64,000 nucleotides of DNA, taken from Devosia sp. A8/3-2. GTDB lineage: Bacteria; Pseudomonadota; Alphaproteobacteria; Rhizobiales; Devosiaceae. Every line of letters begins with the position of its first letter. Position 1 is the first letter of the stretch. The stretch spans positions 930,001 through 994,000 of the forward strand of contig CP104974.1 of the NCBI GenBank assembly GCA_025452255.1, written 5' to 3'. The notes below the pieces were generated by a model. It saw nothing but the letters and a program-made list of their open reading frames with translations. It did no database searches and had not been told where the DNA came from. Position numbers and translations under genes: made by a program. Shown piece by piece: positions 39,054-49,192 of the stretch.

Positions 39054-39855
39054 TTAGGAGCGCGAAGCCTTGAGAGCATCGATCCTGCCGCTGAGATCGG
39101 GGTCCGGGGGACGCGAGAGGCCCTTTTCCGTCGCAGCGAGAATCAGGTCAGTCGATTCGGATTCGATGGCTTTTTTGAGTCGGGCGGAAAAGACGTCTGG
39201 CGGCAGGCCCGGTTCGATGGCGGGCAGGAACTTGGCTTCGGCCATGCCGAGCCAGATGACCGAGCTATTGCGGCCCCAGAACAGGCCGGAATTGAGCGCC
39301 ACCGGCACGACGGGCACGCCCAATTCGCCATACATGCGCACAATACCCTGCCGGTAATCGGGGGGCGAGCGGGGCCTTGCGGGTGCCTTCGGGGAAAATG
39401 ACGATGCGGCAACCACGATCGATCGCGGCATGGGCCTGTTTCATCATTTGGGGAATGGCATCGGCGCCGCGGCGGCGATCGACCGCGATGCAGTCGAGCG
39501 AGCGGGCGGCCCAGCCAAAAAGGGCAGGTTCATCAGCTCTTGCTTGATGATGTAGGCGGGCCGGCCGGTATAGGGGAAGACGGCGAAGACGTCCCAATCG
39601 GACTGGTGCTTACTGGCTATGATGCAGCCGCCGGGCGGGATGTTCTCGGCGCCGGTGACGATGGTGCGCACCCCGGTCAGCACGCGCAGCAGCCACACAT
39701 TGGAGCGGCACCAATATTTGGCCGGGGTCCGAGCCAGGTTGGTGCGGCGGCGCGTGATCAACCAGAACAGGCCGATAATGATGGCGATAATGGCGGTCTG
39801 GCCAATGAACACCACATAGAACAGTGCTGTACGGATCGCCTCGGATGAACTTCAA
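39054..39855 (-). CDS. plsC: 1-acyl-sn-glycerol-3-phosphate acyltransferase, several frameshifts
   Basis: Adds the second acyl chain to lysophosphatidic acid at the inner membrane. An N-terminal helix (VVFIGQTAIIAIIIGLFWLI, residues about 10-29) precedes the acyltransferase motifs SKHQSDWD (the HX4D pair), RGADAIPQMMKQA, FPEGTR and VPVVPVALNSGLFW. The frame shifts near 39808, 39520 and 39378; joined, it has about 267 residues. TTG 39855 follows GAGAGG and is the likely start. It precedes no partner gene; YcxB and ftsEX lie upstream on the same strand. Confidence 0.88.
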
Positions 39856-39900
39856 ATCGGACCTCTCTGGCGCAACAGGCGGCCAGCTTCCGCAGCGTTC

Positions 39901-40419
39901 TTAATGGGCAATGCCGCTGCTGGCGAGATATTCCCGCAATTGTGCAAGCTGATCGGCGCTCAGTAGCCGCTTGGGCAGCATGCGATAGATGCGCGGGCCT
40001 TCAAAGAGCAGGATGATCTTGTCGTTTTCGAGCCGAGAATGCAGGTCCGCCCAAGGCAGCAGGTTCTCACCATATTCGGAGCGGAAGCTGAGCCCTTCGG
40101 GTGACCAGCTATAGTCGACAGGCGCGCGCAGGGTCTTTTGCGAGGCAAAGGCACGGCGGGCGGCGCGCAGGCCCTGGATCAGCGTTATGCCTACGATGAT
40201 GCAGATGGGCAGCACGGCTATGAGGATGATGATCCCGGTAAAGGGGATGGTGCCCGCCCCATCAGTGCCCAGAGAAATCGCAATCAGAGCGATGAGCAGA
40301 AATAGCCACATGGCGCCAAAGCGCAGCAGGGTGGAGCGGCGCAGCAGGAACGAGGTGCCATAGAGCCGTTGGGCGGCAACGGCGTCGTCTTCGGTGAGGG
40401 CGACAGTGACGGGCTGCAT
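39901..40419 (-). CDS. YcxB-like membrane protein
   Basis: Intact protein of 172 residues. Two hydrophobic helices (about 34-50 and 62-84) are followed by a soluble C-terminal domain like that of YcxB proteins: DYSWSPEGLSFRSEYGENLLPWADLHS, and RIYRMLPKR. The function is unknown; the C-terminal fold resembles membrane-associated regulatory domains. It lies five bases after ftsX, so it is probably read from the ftsEX transcript. Confidence 0.8.
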   Translation of the reverse strand: MQPVTVALTEDDAVAAQRLYGTSFLLRRSTLLRFGAMWLFLLIALIAISLGTDGAGTIPFTGIIILIAVLPICIIVGITLIQGLRAARRAFASQKTLRAPVDYSWSPEGLSFRSEYGENLLPWADLHSRLENDKIILLFEGPRIYRMLPKRLLSADQLAQLREYLASSGIAH

Positions 40420-40423
40420 AATG

Positions 40424-41361
40424 CTATGAGGTCTCGCTGAGATAGCGGCGCACGGTCATGCGCGAGGTGATGGCGGTGAGCGCCGCAATGACGGGGATGA
40501 CAGCGACGATACCGATCAACCCATCGACACCCAAGGCAAAGCGTCCGAACAACACACCCATCTGCGCACCGGCTTCGCTGGAGAGCATATTGCCCGCCGC
40601 CGTGCCGATGGCGGCGAAAAAGAGCAGGGTTGCGGCCGTACCCAGCAGCCCGCCTTGCAGGCCGATGGAGAGGAACCGGCCACGGAACTCGCCGGCAATG
40701 AAGCGGTTGGAGGCGCCGATATAGTGCAGCACGTCGACGATTTCGCGATTGCTGGCCATGGCGCCGCGCGTGGCAAAGATGATGGCGAGCACGGTGGCGA
40801 CCCCGATCAGGGCCAGTACCATCAGGCCCGAGAGCACGATGGTTCCCGCCATAGTGTTGAGTTGCTGGCGCCGGGCGGCGTGGGTGTCCGGGCTCGCGCC
40901 TTTGATCGCCTGAAGATTGCGGGTGAGCCCTTCGATGTCGGCATCGACCGGATCGGCCAATTGCACCACGACGAGGCGGGGGATTTCGATGGCGGTGAGG
41001 TCAAGGCCCGCGCCCAACCGGGGCTCGAGCAGCTTCTGGCTTTCCTCGATGGTCAGAGCGCGGGCGGAGGCGACGCCGGGCGTGGTCTGCGCCGGGAGAC
41101 CGCAGTGCGCAGGTTGGAGTCCATGACCTCACCCTCGACGGGGCGGATCTGGATGGTGAGCTCGCGGCCAACATCGGAGGACCGAGCAATAGCCGATTTT
41201 TGTACCAACACGACGCCGCCCAAAGTGACGGCAGAGAGGAAGCTCATAATGGTAATCATGAGCAGCAGGGTGCGACCGGCGACGCTTTTTTCCGGGACGA
41301 TGGGGGCCGCGCCACGGCGGCGGCGCAGCAGGGCGAAGACTTTGGCGGCGCGCTCAATCAT
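40424..41361 (-). CDS. ftsX: Cell division protein FtsX, one frameshift
   Basis: Permease-like subunit of FtsEX, which transmits ATPase cycles to periplasmic peptidoglycan hydrolases during division. There is a first membrane helix (LLLMITIMSFLSAVTLGGVVL), a periplasmic part, and three C-terminal helices (GLMVLALIGVATVLAIIFA, QGGLLGTAATLLFFAAIG, GLIGIVAVIPVIAALTAI). The cytosolic segment REIVDVLHYIGASNRFIAGEF is typical. A shift near 41097 lies in the periplasmic part. About 312 residues. It overlaps ftsE by eight bases. Confidence 0.9.
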
Positions 41362-42016
41362 GGATCACCAGCTCGCCCTTACTGAGCAACATGCGGGGAT
41401 AGGAGAATTTGTCGAGTAGCGGCAATTCATGGGTGGCCGGGATGATCGTGGTGCCCAAGGTGCGATTGAGTTCGGCAAACAGGTGCACCAGCCGGCTCGA
41501 CAGTTCCGGATCGACATTGCCGGTGGGTTCGTCCGCCAGCAGCACTTTGGGCCGGGCGATGACGGCGCGGGCAATGGCGGCGCGCTGCTTCTCGCCGCCC
41601 GAGAGCAGGGAGGGCAGGGCATTCATGCGCTCACCCAGCCCCACCCATTCGAGCAGCTCGGTGACATTGGGGCGGTATTCGCTTTCGGCTCGGCCCAGCA
41701 CGCGCAGCGGCAGGGCGACGTTTTCAAAGGTCGTCAGATGATCGAGCAGGCGGAATTCCCGGAACACGATGCCGATATGGCGACGCATCTGCAACAGGCG
41801 ATCTCGGCCGAGATCACTCACATCCTCGCCGAACATGGTGACCTTGCCGCGCGAGGGCTTGAGCGAAAGCAGCAGCAGGCGCAGCAGGCTGGTCTTGCCG
41901 GCGCCCGAGGGGCCGGTGAGGAAATGGAACGAGCCGGGCTCGATCGAAAAGGTCAGGTCCCGCAAGATTTCGGGACCATTGCCATAGCGCAGTCCCACAT
42001 CGGAAAACTCGATCAA
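41354..42016 (-). CDS. ftsE: Cell division ATP-binding protein FtsE
   Basis: ATPase of FtsEX, at the inner face of the septal membrane. Walker A is GPSGAGKTS, signature LLSGGEKQR, Walker B VLLADEPTGNVD, Q-loop region VFREFRLL and switch histidine in PATHELPLL. The length of 220 residues and the close link with ftsX identify it. The frame is intact. It is divergent from the zinc-ribbon gene at 42247, with 230 bases between that should hold both promoters. Confidence 0.93.
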   Translation of the reverse strand: MIEFSDVGLRYGNGPEILRDLTFSIEPGSFHFLTGPSGAGKTSLLRLLLLSLKPSRGKVTMFGEDVSDLGRDRLLQMRRHIGIVFREFRLLDHLTTFENVALPLRVLGRAESEYRPNVTELLEWVGLGERMNALPSLLSGGEKQRAAIARAVIARPKVLLADEPTGNVDPELSSRLVHLFAELNRTLGTTIIPATHELPLLDKFSYPRMLLSKGELVIHD

Positions 42017-42246
42017 AAAAGCAGGCTCCCCACTTGTCCGCCGGCCGGCGCGCCTGAGGGCAGATCAGCCATGGTGCGCATCATAACAAAGGCGGGCGCC
42101 CGATGCGGCTGGTGTGAGCCATTGCCCGCAGGAAACGGCACAATTGTGGTGTTTTGCCTGTCCGATCGCGTGGTTTGAGGAGTTTTAACCCCATCGGCAT
42201 AGGTTCGGCGGGCCGCATTTATGTTTTACCCTCATTGTCTGGCCCG

Positions 42247-43137
42247 ATGATCATCACCTGTCCCCATTGCCAGACCAAGTATCAGGTGACCTACGAGGCC
42301 ATTGGCTCGGCGGGTCGCAAGGTGCAATGCGCCTATTGCCAGCGCGCACGGCAACAAGAGCCAGCGCGACCCGAGCCCCCGACAGAACCGGCCGACCAGC
42401 TATTCGAGGCCATGGCCGAGGATGGACTGGACGAAGCGCTGGCGGCCGAGGAGCGGGCGGTGGCGGCCGAACTGGCGCAGCGGCTCGCGGCCGAGCAGGA
42501 GCACGAGACAAAGCGAGCCGGTGAGCTCGACCCGGCTGTCGTTCGCAAGCGGCAAAAGGCATTTTTGCGCCGGCAGAGCGCGCTGATCGCCCATTTGCCG
42601 CTGGCACGGCTGCGGCGGGCGGCGCGGGTGGGCGGCGCGCTTATCCTCTGCGCCTTGATTGCGCTGTTTTATTTCGGCCGCGTGCAATTGGTCGAGCGCA
42701 TTCCCTCGATGGCCGGCGTCTATGCGTCGCTGGGACTAGGCGTTAACGTGGTGGGGCTCGATTTTTCTAATATCACTGCGCAGCGGGCGTTGCGCGACGG
42801 CAAGGACGTGCTGATCGTTTCGGCCCAAATAGTCGGGCTGCTCCCAGAGCCGGTGGCGGTGCCAGCGGTGGTGGTGACACTGCTCGATCCGGCTGGCGCG
42901 GCCATTTACGAGTGGAGCGTCACTCCATCGGTGCGTGATCTGATGGCGGGCGAGCGCTCGAGCTTTGATACGCAATTGACCCTGCCGCCCGGGGAGGCCG
43001 CGCGCATGCGGCTGAGCTTTGCGGCAACGGCCGCCAATGCGGCGCCGCGGACCTCCCCGCCGCGCCAGACAACACCTATATCGGGCAATGCCGGGCCTTC
43101 TGCGCCCCGGGCCCCCATTCCTCCGGAGCATCCCTGA
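42247..43137 (+). CDS. MJ0042-type zinc-ribbon membrane protein
   Basis: Protein of 296 residues. The N-terminal zinc ribbon reads ITCPHCQTKYQVTYEAIG, then KVQCAYCQR, so four cysteines are present. A glutamate-rich coiled region (residues 45-105) leads to one membrane helix (about 126-147, GGALILCALIALFYFG) and a periplasmic domain like that of DUF3426 proteins (QIVGLLPEPVAVPAVVVTLLD). The end is rich in proline. The ATG at 42247 is chosen because the ribbon begins there. It overlaps the receiver gene by TGATG, so the two are coupled. The role is unknown. Confidence 0.82.
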   Translation: MIITCPHCQTKYQVTYEAIGSAGRKVQCAYCQRARQQEPARPEPPTEPADQLFEAMAEDGLDEALAAEERAVAAELAQRLAAEQEHETKRAGELDPAVVRKRQKAFLRRQSALIAHLPLARLRRAARVGGALILCALIALFYFGRVQLVERIPSMAGVYASLGLGVNVVGLDFSNITAQRALRDGKDVLIVSAQIVGLLPEPVAVPAVVVTLLDPAGAAIYEWSVTPSVRDLMAGERSSFDTQLTLPPGEAARMRLSFAATAANAAPRTSPPRQTTPISGNAGPSAPRAPIPPEHP

Positions 43138-43547
43138 TGGCCCGCATTCTTGTTGCCGAAGACGATCCGTCCGTGCGCGCCTTTGTGGTCAGCGCATTGA
43201 CTATGAAGGGCCACGACGTGGTGGCCGAGGAGGATGGCGGATTGGCCGCCGAAACGGCCGATGAAGAACAGGGGCGGTTCGACCTGCTGCTGTCTGACAT
43301 CAAGATGCCGATCATGGACGGCATTGCGCTGGCGCTGCATGTGGCGGCCAAGTACCCGGCTATGATCATCGTGCTGATGACCGGCTTTGCCGACCAGCGC
43401 GAGCGCGCCCATGGGCTGGATGCCTTGATCTATGACGTCATCGTCAAGCCGTTCACGCTGGCAGATCTTCTGGCCAAGATCGATGATGCCCCGGTGGGCA
43501 AGCCGGTCGAAGTGGTGTCGCTGGGCCGGCGGGCGCTGGAGCAGTAA
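43137..43547 (+). CDS. Single-domain response regulator, CpdR-like
   Basis: Protein of 136 residues: MARILVAEDDPSVRAFVV with the acidic pair, LLLSDIKMPIMDG with the acceptor aspartate, LMTGFADQRERA and the lysine in VIVKPFTLADL. It resembles CpdR, the receiver that directs ClpXP to CtrA in the alphaproteobacterial cell cycle, but chemotaxis or other receivers are possible. It is coupled to the zinc-ribbon gene and lies beside ftsEX, which fits a cell-cycle role. The frame is intact and its stop is next to that of the convergent gene. Confidence 0.82.
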   Translation: MARILVAEDDPSVRAFVVSALTMKGHDVVAEEDGGLAAETADEEQGRFDLLLSDIKMPIMDGIALALHVAAKYPAMIIVLMTGFADQRERAHGLDALIYDVIVKPFTLADLLAKIDDAPVGKPVEVVSLGRRALEQ

Positions 43548-44651
43548 TCAGGCGACTTGTGGGCGCCAGCCGACCGCGACCTCTGCCGCCCCATCGGCAA
43601 GGAAAGCGCCCATGGCGTGCGCTTCGGCCTCGACCTCGGTCTTTTCGACCTTGCTGAGCTTGCGAAAGGGCGCGAGTTCGATGGTGAGGCGGGCTTTGGT
43701 CCGGTTCACGGTCCAATTGCCAGCGATGAAGCCATCAAGCGTGAAGGTCGCGACATAACCGTTTACCACCACCATGCGCTCGCGGGCGTAAGACGGCTGC
43801 AGGCGGGAACGGTCGGCAAAACCCAGAAAGACATTGTCATAGTCGGGCAGGAAGCGGACGGGCGCGGGCGTGTCGGGGTCTGGGCGTGGCGCGTTGGGAA
43901 GGTCGTAGAGCACGCGACCGTCTTCGCCGCGGAATTCCACCAATTGTTGGCGCACCGCGTCGAAAGCCGGGGCGAGGCGGGTGAGGCCGCACCAGGTCTG
44001 CATGTCCTTGACGCTGGCCGGGCCATAGGCGGCGAGATAGCGCAAGACCAGTTGGGGCAGGGGGACGGGATCGGACAGGCCCCGGCCGATCCATTTCTCG
44101 ATGCGCATCAGCAGCGGCGCGCCGCCATGGCCCCAGATGCGGGTGGGCGGAATTTGGATCAGCGTTTCGGCGCCCTGCACCACTTGGGCCAGCACGAGCG
44201 GATCGCTATCGGGGAAATGTTCGAGCAGGCGCCGGCCGAGCTCGCCGGCAGTCATGGGCATTTCATCAAGGATGGCGACACCACGGCGGTTGACCGCCAG
44301 ACGATCCGCATTGATGGCGCGCGATTTGGCGACCGAACTGAAAGTGCGGTCCAGCACGGGCTGCATGAGCGGGCGGATGCCACGCATATCCGGCACGGTA
44401 TGCAGATGCAGCGTCGTGCGCATGGTGGTGGCGCGGAGCAGGGTTTTGTCGGCGATGAGCGTGGTCAACGCGCCATGGGTGAAGCCGGCGATGCGGTTCC
44501 AGAGCGCAATATAGGGCGTGTTGGTCGTTTGCGCCTGCAAGCCCAGCAGGAAGGCGAGGGCGTCGGGAATGGCGATATCGGCGCGGTCCAGCATCCATTG
44601 CCGGGCGAGCGTGGCGCGGTTGAGCTGGCGGTCGGACAGTGTTTCGGGCAT
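43548..44651 (-). CDS. Winged-helix protein of the AlkZ/YcaQ family
   Basis: Intact protein of 367 residues. It has tandem winged-helix character with LLGLQAQTTN, which carries the QxQ active-site motif of AlkZ-type DNA glycosylases, IWNRI-like helices (IALWNRIAGF), LRATTMRTTLHL, and a C-terminal wing with FLPDYDNVFLG, YVATFTLDGFIAGNW. Related enzymes remove crosslinked or alkylated bases. Whether this paralogue is a repair enzyme is not certain since many members are uncharacterised. It stands alone between the receiver and lysA. Confidence 0.8.
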   Translation of the reverse strand: MPETLSDRQLNRATLARQWMLDRADIAIPDALAFLLGLQAQTTNTPYIALWNRIAGFTHGALTTLIADKTLLRATTMRTTLHLHTVPDMRGIRPLMQPVLDRTFSSVAKSRAINADRLAVNRRGVAILDEMPMTAGELGRRLLEHFPDSDPLVLAQVVQGAETLIQIPPTRIWGHGGAPLLMRIEKWIGRGLSDPVPLPQLVLRYLAAYGPASVKDMQTWCGLTRLAPAFDAVRQQLVEFRGEDGRVLYDLPNAPRPDPDTPAPVRFLPDYDNVFLGFADRSRLQPSYARERMVVVNGYVATFTLDGFIAGNWTVNRTKARLTIELAPFRKLSKVEKTEVEAEAHAMGAFLADGAAEVAVGWRPQVA

Positions 44652-44714
44652 GGCCGTCTCCTCGAGTGAGAGGACTATGCCCGAAACGGTCTGACAAGGG
44701 GTGTCAGCAGGCGT

Positions 44715-45976
44715 TCACAGCCAATCGGGGACGCTGTCCAGCGCGATCAGCTCATCGAGCGACTTGCGCGGGCGGATGACGTGGAATTTGTCGCCATCGA
44801 CCAGCACTTCGGGGATCAGGGCGCGCGAATTATAGGTCGAGGCCATGACCGCGCCATAGGCGCCGGCGCTCATCACGGCCAGCAGATCGCCTTCCTTGAC
44901 GCCGGGCATGGTGCGGGCCTTGGCTGTGTAATCGCCCGTCTCGCAGACCGGGCCGACAATATCAGCGGTGATCGGGGCGAGATTGGAGTGGTTGACCGGC
45001 TCGATATCGTGATGGGCTTCGTAAAGCGTGGGGCGGATCAGATCGTTCATGGCCGCGTCGACAATGACGAAATTGGTGCCGCCTTCCTTCACATATTCGA
45101 CCTTGGTGACAAGGATGCCGGCATTGCCGACCAGCAGACGCCCGGGCTCGATGACGAGCGTCACGCCCAATTGGCCGACCTTGTCGCGCACCACGGCGGC
45201 ATAGGCATTGGGTAAGGGCGGCGCGGCTTCTTCGTGGCTATAGGGGATGCCGAGACCGCCGCCGACATCGACATGGCGGATGTCATGGCCATCGGCACGC
45301 AGCGCTTTTACCAGTTCGGCCATCAAGCCAAAGGCATTGCCGAAGGGTTCAAGATCGGTGATCTGGCTGCCGATATGCATATCGACGCCAACCGCAACTA
45401 CATTGGGCAGTTCGGCAATGCGGCGATAGACTTCGAGCGCGCAGGCATAGGGAATGCCGAACTTGTTCTCGGCCTTGCCGGTGGAAATCTTGGCATGGGT
45501 GCGTGCGTCCACATCGGGATTGATGCGGACAGAGACGCGGGCGGTCTTGCCCATGTCGCTGGCAACCATGGAGAGGCGTTCGAGCTCGGGCTCGCTCTCG
45601 ACATTGAAGCACTTGATGCCGGCTTCCAGGGCCGCGGCGCATTTCGGCGACGGTCTTCGCAACGCCGGAAAACACGATCATGTCCGGCTTGATGCCGGCG
45701 GCCAGAGCGCGTTCGAGCTCGCCCAGCGAGACCACGTCGGCGCCGGCGCCTTCCGACGCCATCAGCTTGAGCACGGCTCTGGTTGGAATTGGCCTTCATG
45801 GCATAGGCCAATAGGGTCGGGATGCCCTCGAACGCTGCTTTCACCACGCGCACATGGCGGCGCAACGTGGCGGATGAATAGACGTAAAACGGCGTGCCGA
45901 CCTTTTCAGCCAGCGCGTTGAGATTGACGTCCTCGGCAAAAAGGGTGCCGTCGCGGTGTTCGAAATGGTGGACCAT
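44715..45976 (-). CDS. lysA: Diaminopimelate decarboxylase, two frameshifts
   Basis: PLP enzyme that makes lysine from meso-diaminopimelate. The cofactor lysine is in LLAYAMKANSN, followed after a shift near 45777 by LASEGAGADVVSLGELERA-type sequence and, after another near 45645, by CFNVESEPELERL, VDMHIGSQITDLEPF, VDVGGGLGIPY, the glycine-rich EPGRLLVGNAG and the substrate cysteine in VCETGDY. The ATG at 45976 gives about 420 residues, as usual. argH lies upstream on the same strand with the second ChaC-like gene between. Confidence 0.93.
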
Positions 45977-46073
45977 TTTAGTTCCCGGTCGTCCCGCATC
46001 CACAAGGACGCGGTGGGTGTTGCCCGTTTCGCGACGACCTCTACGGCACCGCTTGGGAAAACGAAAGCAAGAC

Positions 46074-46791
46074 TTATCGATTCAACGCATAAGCGGCCTC
46101 GATCCGCTCGGCGACCGGGTTTTGCAGCTGCCAGAGATGGGGGTCGTGAATGCCCATATCTTCCAGATGCCGCACCGTGGCGAAGAGATATTCGGCCATG
46201 GAGCCACGATTGCCGACCGCCTTGGCCAGCACATCGGCAATGGCTTCGACGGTGAGGCCGGAAATGTAGCGCCCCGAATGGCGGTCAATGCAGAAGGTGA
46301 TGGCGCGGATCGTGCGCTCGCCGCTTTGCACATTGACCCAGCGCGGGGAAAGGCGGAAGGCAGCCAGCCCATTTCGCGTTCGAGCAGCTTTGTCAGGTTT
46401 TCATCGATCCGGTCGGCGGGCAGGCGATAGAGCACGCCCTTGCAGGCGCCACCGCGGTCGAGCGCCAGCATGAGGCCGGGATTTTCGTCGCTGCCGCGGA
46501 AGCGGTTGTTCCAGCCCGGGCAAAAGGCGCGATGCCAGCCGCGCACCACGCCAGTGCGCATTTCGACAAAGTCACAGGCCGGTTTCCAGATCAGTGAGCC
46601 ATAGGCAAAGAACCAGACTTCGCCGGTGTGGGGTTCGGTACCCAGCAGCGCGTTGATCGTGGCGTTGTAGTCATCGCTGGTTGCCAGCCGCATTCCCTCG
46701 GGGGCGGGGGCATTTCGTCGGAAGGCGAGGCGGGTTGCACAAGAGAGAGATGACGCTCGGATAGGCGCATCTGTCGGGTTTTGGCTCGCAT
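46074..46791 (-). CDS. ChaC-like gamma-glutamylcyclotransferase (second copy), two frameshifts
   Basis: About 238 residues. The N-terminal extension (MRLSERHLSLVQ) precedes MRLATSDDYNATINALL, then VWFFAYGSLIWKPACDF, HRAFCPGWNNRFRG and GLMLALDRGGACKGVLY, the ChaC motifs. After a shift near 46347 the rest reads SGERTIRAITFCIDRH, a HLEDMGIHDPHLW segment and ends YALNR. Another shift near 46700 separates the extension. Glutathione cleavage is the likely activity. It is closer to canonical ChaC than the copy at 38023. Confidence 0.85.
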
Positions 46792-46845
46792 CGCTCCGTC
46801 CAAATCAGTTCAACACCGATATGGTGGGGCCAGCAGCGGGGTTAT

Positions 46846-48289
46846 TCAACCCCGCCATCGCCATGGCCGCCATGCTTTTTCTTTGCGGGGCTTGGGATCA
46901 TGCGGCTCACCCGTGAGAATGGTCTTCCAGCGGGCAGCCCGGATCAGCACATTGGCGGGCGCGGTGCCGCCATAGGACTGGCGGGCGGCGACCGAGGCTT
47001 CGACGGTCAGCACCTTATGGATGCGGCTATCGATACGCTGGTCGATGAATTTGAAGTCCTCGATGGTGAGGCCTTCCAGCCCGCAATTTTTCTGCTCCGC
47101 CGGGGCCACGATCTGCCCGGTAATGTGGTGAGCATCGCGGAAGGGAATATTGAGTTCGCGCACCAGCCAATCGGCAATGTCGGTGGCGGTGGAAAAGCCC
47201 GCAGCGGCCGAGACGCGCATGCGCTCGCGATTGGGCACCATGTCGCCCACCATGCCAGTCATGGCGGCGAGGGATAGCGAGAGGGCGTCGAGCGCGTCGA
47301 AGGCGACTTCCTTATCTTCCTGCATATCCTTGGAATAGGCGAGCGGTAGGCCTTTCATCACCACGATCAGCGACGTCAGTGCGCCCAGAATCCGGCCGAT
47401 CTTGGCGCGGACCAGTTCGGCGGCATCGGGATTGCGTTTTTGCGGCATGATCGAGCTGCCGGTGGTGAATTTGTCGGAGAGGCGCACGAAGCCGAATTGG
47501 GCGGAGCTCCAGATCACCATTTCCTCGGCAAAGCGCGACAAATGCATGGCGCAGATCAGAGGCAGCTGCCGGGGTTTCGAGAATGAAGTCGCGGTCGGAA
47601 ACGGCATCGAGTGAATTGGCGGTGGGGCGGTCAAAGCCCAGCTGTTCGGCGGTGCGCTCGCGATTGATCGGGTAGGGCGTGCCGGCCGGGGCTGCCGAGC
47701 CGAGCGGGCTTTCGTTGAGCCGCTTGCGGGCGTCGAGCAGGCGGCCGGCATCGCGGCCGAGCATTTCGACATAGGCCAGTAGGTGATGGCCAAAGGTCAC
47801 CGGCTGGGCGCTTTGCAGATGGGTAAAGCCGGGCATGATGGTCTGGGCTTCGTCTTCGGCCTTGTTGGCCAAAGCGAGCTGCAGGGTATGCACCTGCACG
47901 ACCAATGTATCGATGGTGTCGCGGACATAGAGCTTGAAATCGGTCGCCACCTGATCGTTGCGCGAGCGGGCGGTGTGGAGGCGCCCCGCGGCATCGCCGA
48001 TCTTTTCGCGTAGCCGCGATTCGACATTCATGTGAATGTCTTCGAGTGCACGCGAGAACGTGAAGCTGCCACTCTCGATTTCCGCCAGCACCTCATTTAG
48101 ACCGGCCACGATGGCGTCGCGATCTTCCTGCGTCAGAATGCCCGTCTCGGCGAGCATTGTGGCATGGGCGATTGATCCGGCAATATCCTGGCGGAAGAGG
48201 CGCTGATCGAATCCGATCGAAGCGTTGATTTCTTCCATGATGGCGTCGGGGCCAGTGGCGAACCGGCCGCCCCACATCTTGTTGCTCAT
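46846..48289 (-). CDS. argH: Argininosuccinate lyase, one frameshift
   Basis: Last step of arginine synthesis, splitting argininosuccinate to arginine and fumarate. It starts [10 protein letters not shown] and has [47 protein letters not shown], and the superfamily signature [13 protein letters not shown] shift near 47567 separates the two halves. The product is about 480 residues; the last 15, rich in tryptophan, arginine and glycine, are unusual and may be affected by another unseen error. It is divergent from the tlpA-like gene with 20 bases between starts. Confidence 0.93.
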
Positions 48290-48309
48290 CGCTGGTTTCC
48301 GGAGATTGC

Positions 48310-48972
48310 ATGTCTGACAATAGCGCACCCCACCAACCAGCACCAAACCGCTCGCGGCTGTTCATCACGCTGGCTGTGGCGGGAGTGGCCGTAGCTATAG
48401 CGGCGTGGATCTATCTCGGCAATGCCGCCGGCGCCAAGGAATGTCCGGTACAGGCAGAGGCTGCCGCAACCATCGACAATGCCGCCAAGGGCGAGCTCGC
48501 GGCGCTGATGGGGACCGGGGAAGGACGCGGCTACAAGAGTATGGCGTTCAAGGACGCTACGGGCAAGGACATGAGCATTGCCGATTTTTCCGGCAAAGCG
48601 CTGCTGGTCAATTTCTGGGCCAGCTGGTGCGTGCCGTGCCGCGCTGAAATGCCGGCGCTTGATGCCATTGCCACCAAATACAATTCGGACGCCTTCATGG
48701 TGCTGCCGATTAATCTCGATATCGGGGAGGGTGGTCTGGAAAAGGCCAAGGGCTTCCTCGACGAAAACCACTTTGCCAATCTGCCGCTTTATGCCGATAG
48801 CAGCTTTGCCGCTTTTGAACGGCTCAAGCGCGAAGCGGTTGCGGTGGGCCTGCCGGTGACGCTGGTGCTGGACGAGAATGGCTGCGAGCTGGCGGTGCTG
48901 CAGGGGCCGGCGGAATGGCATTCCCCCGATGGCGAAGCGGTCGTTGAAGCGCTGGTGGGGCTGAAGAGCTAG
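48310..48972 (+). CDS. tlpA: TlpA-like membrane-anchored thioredoxin
   Basis: Protein of 220 residues with one N-terminal membrane anchor (residues 18-37) and a periplasmic thioredoxin fold. The redox motif is WASWCVPC within [33 protein letters not shown] carries the cis-proline. TlpA proteins keep periplasmic cysteines reduced, for example in cytochrome oxidase assembly. The frame is intact. It is divergent from argH, the arrangement known from other rhizobia. Confidence 0.9.
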   Translation: MSDNSAPHQPAPNRSRLFITLAVAGVAVAIAAWIYLGNAAGAKECPVQAEAAATIDNAAKGELAALMGTGEGRGYKSMAFKDATGKDMSIADFSGKALLVNFWASWCVPCRAEMPALDAIATKYNSDAFMVLPINLDIGEGGLEKAKGFLDENHFANLPLYADSSFAAFERLKREAVAVGLPVTLVLDENGCELAVLQGPAEWHSPDGEAVVEALVGLKS

Positions 48973-49190
48973 ATCAGCCGATCAACCACGGCGCCCGAAT
49001 CAATCACCGGCGCCTTTGTGTCCCCTTGGGGATTGAGCAAAGCGGCCTTGGCCTGTTCTTCGGCGGCGGCGATGCGCAATTGTGCAGTGAGTTCGGCGAC
49101 CTTGGCGAGTTGGGCCACGGCGGGCGTGGCGCTGCGGTCGACGATACGGTTGATCATGGCCGGCGGGCTAGTGCCGATGGAATTGCTCAT
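48969..49190 (-). CDS. Small alanine-rich protein of unknown function
   Basis: Protein of 73 residues, MSNSIGTSPPAMINRIV, with a helical, alanine- and glutamate-rich centre (AQLAKVAELTAQLRIAAAEEQA) that could form a coiled coil. No membrane helix or cysteine. It lies two bases after the YjfB-like gene and is probably translated with it. The stop overlaps that of tlpA. I do not recognise a family. Confidence 0.6.
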   Translation of the reverse strand: MSNSIGTSPPAMINRIVDRSATPAVAQLAKVAELTAQLRIAAAEEQAKAALLNPQGDTKAPVIDSGAVVDRLI

Positions 49191-49192
49191 GG

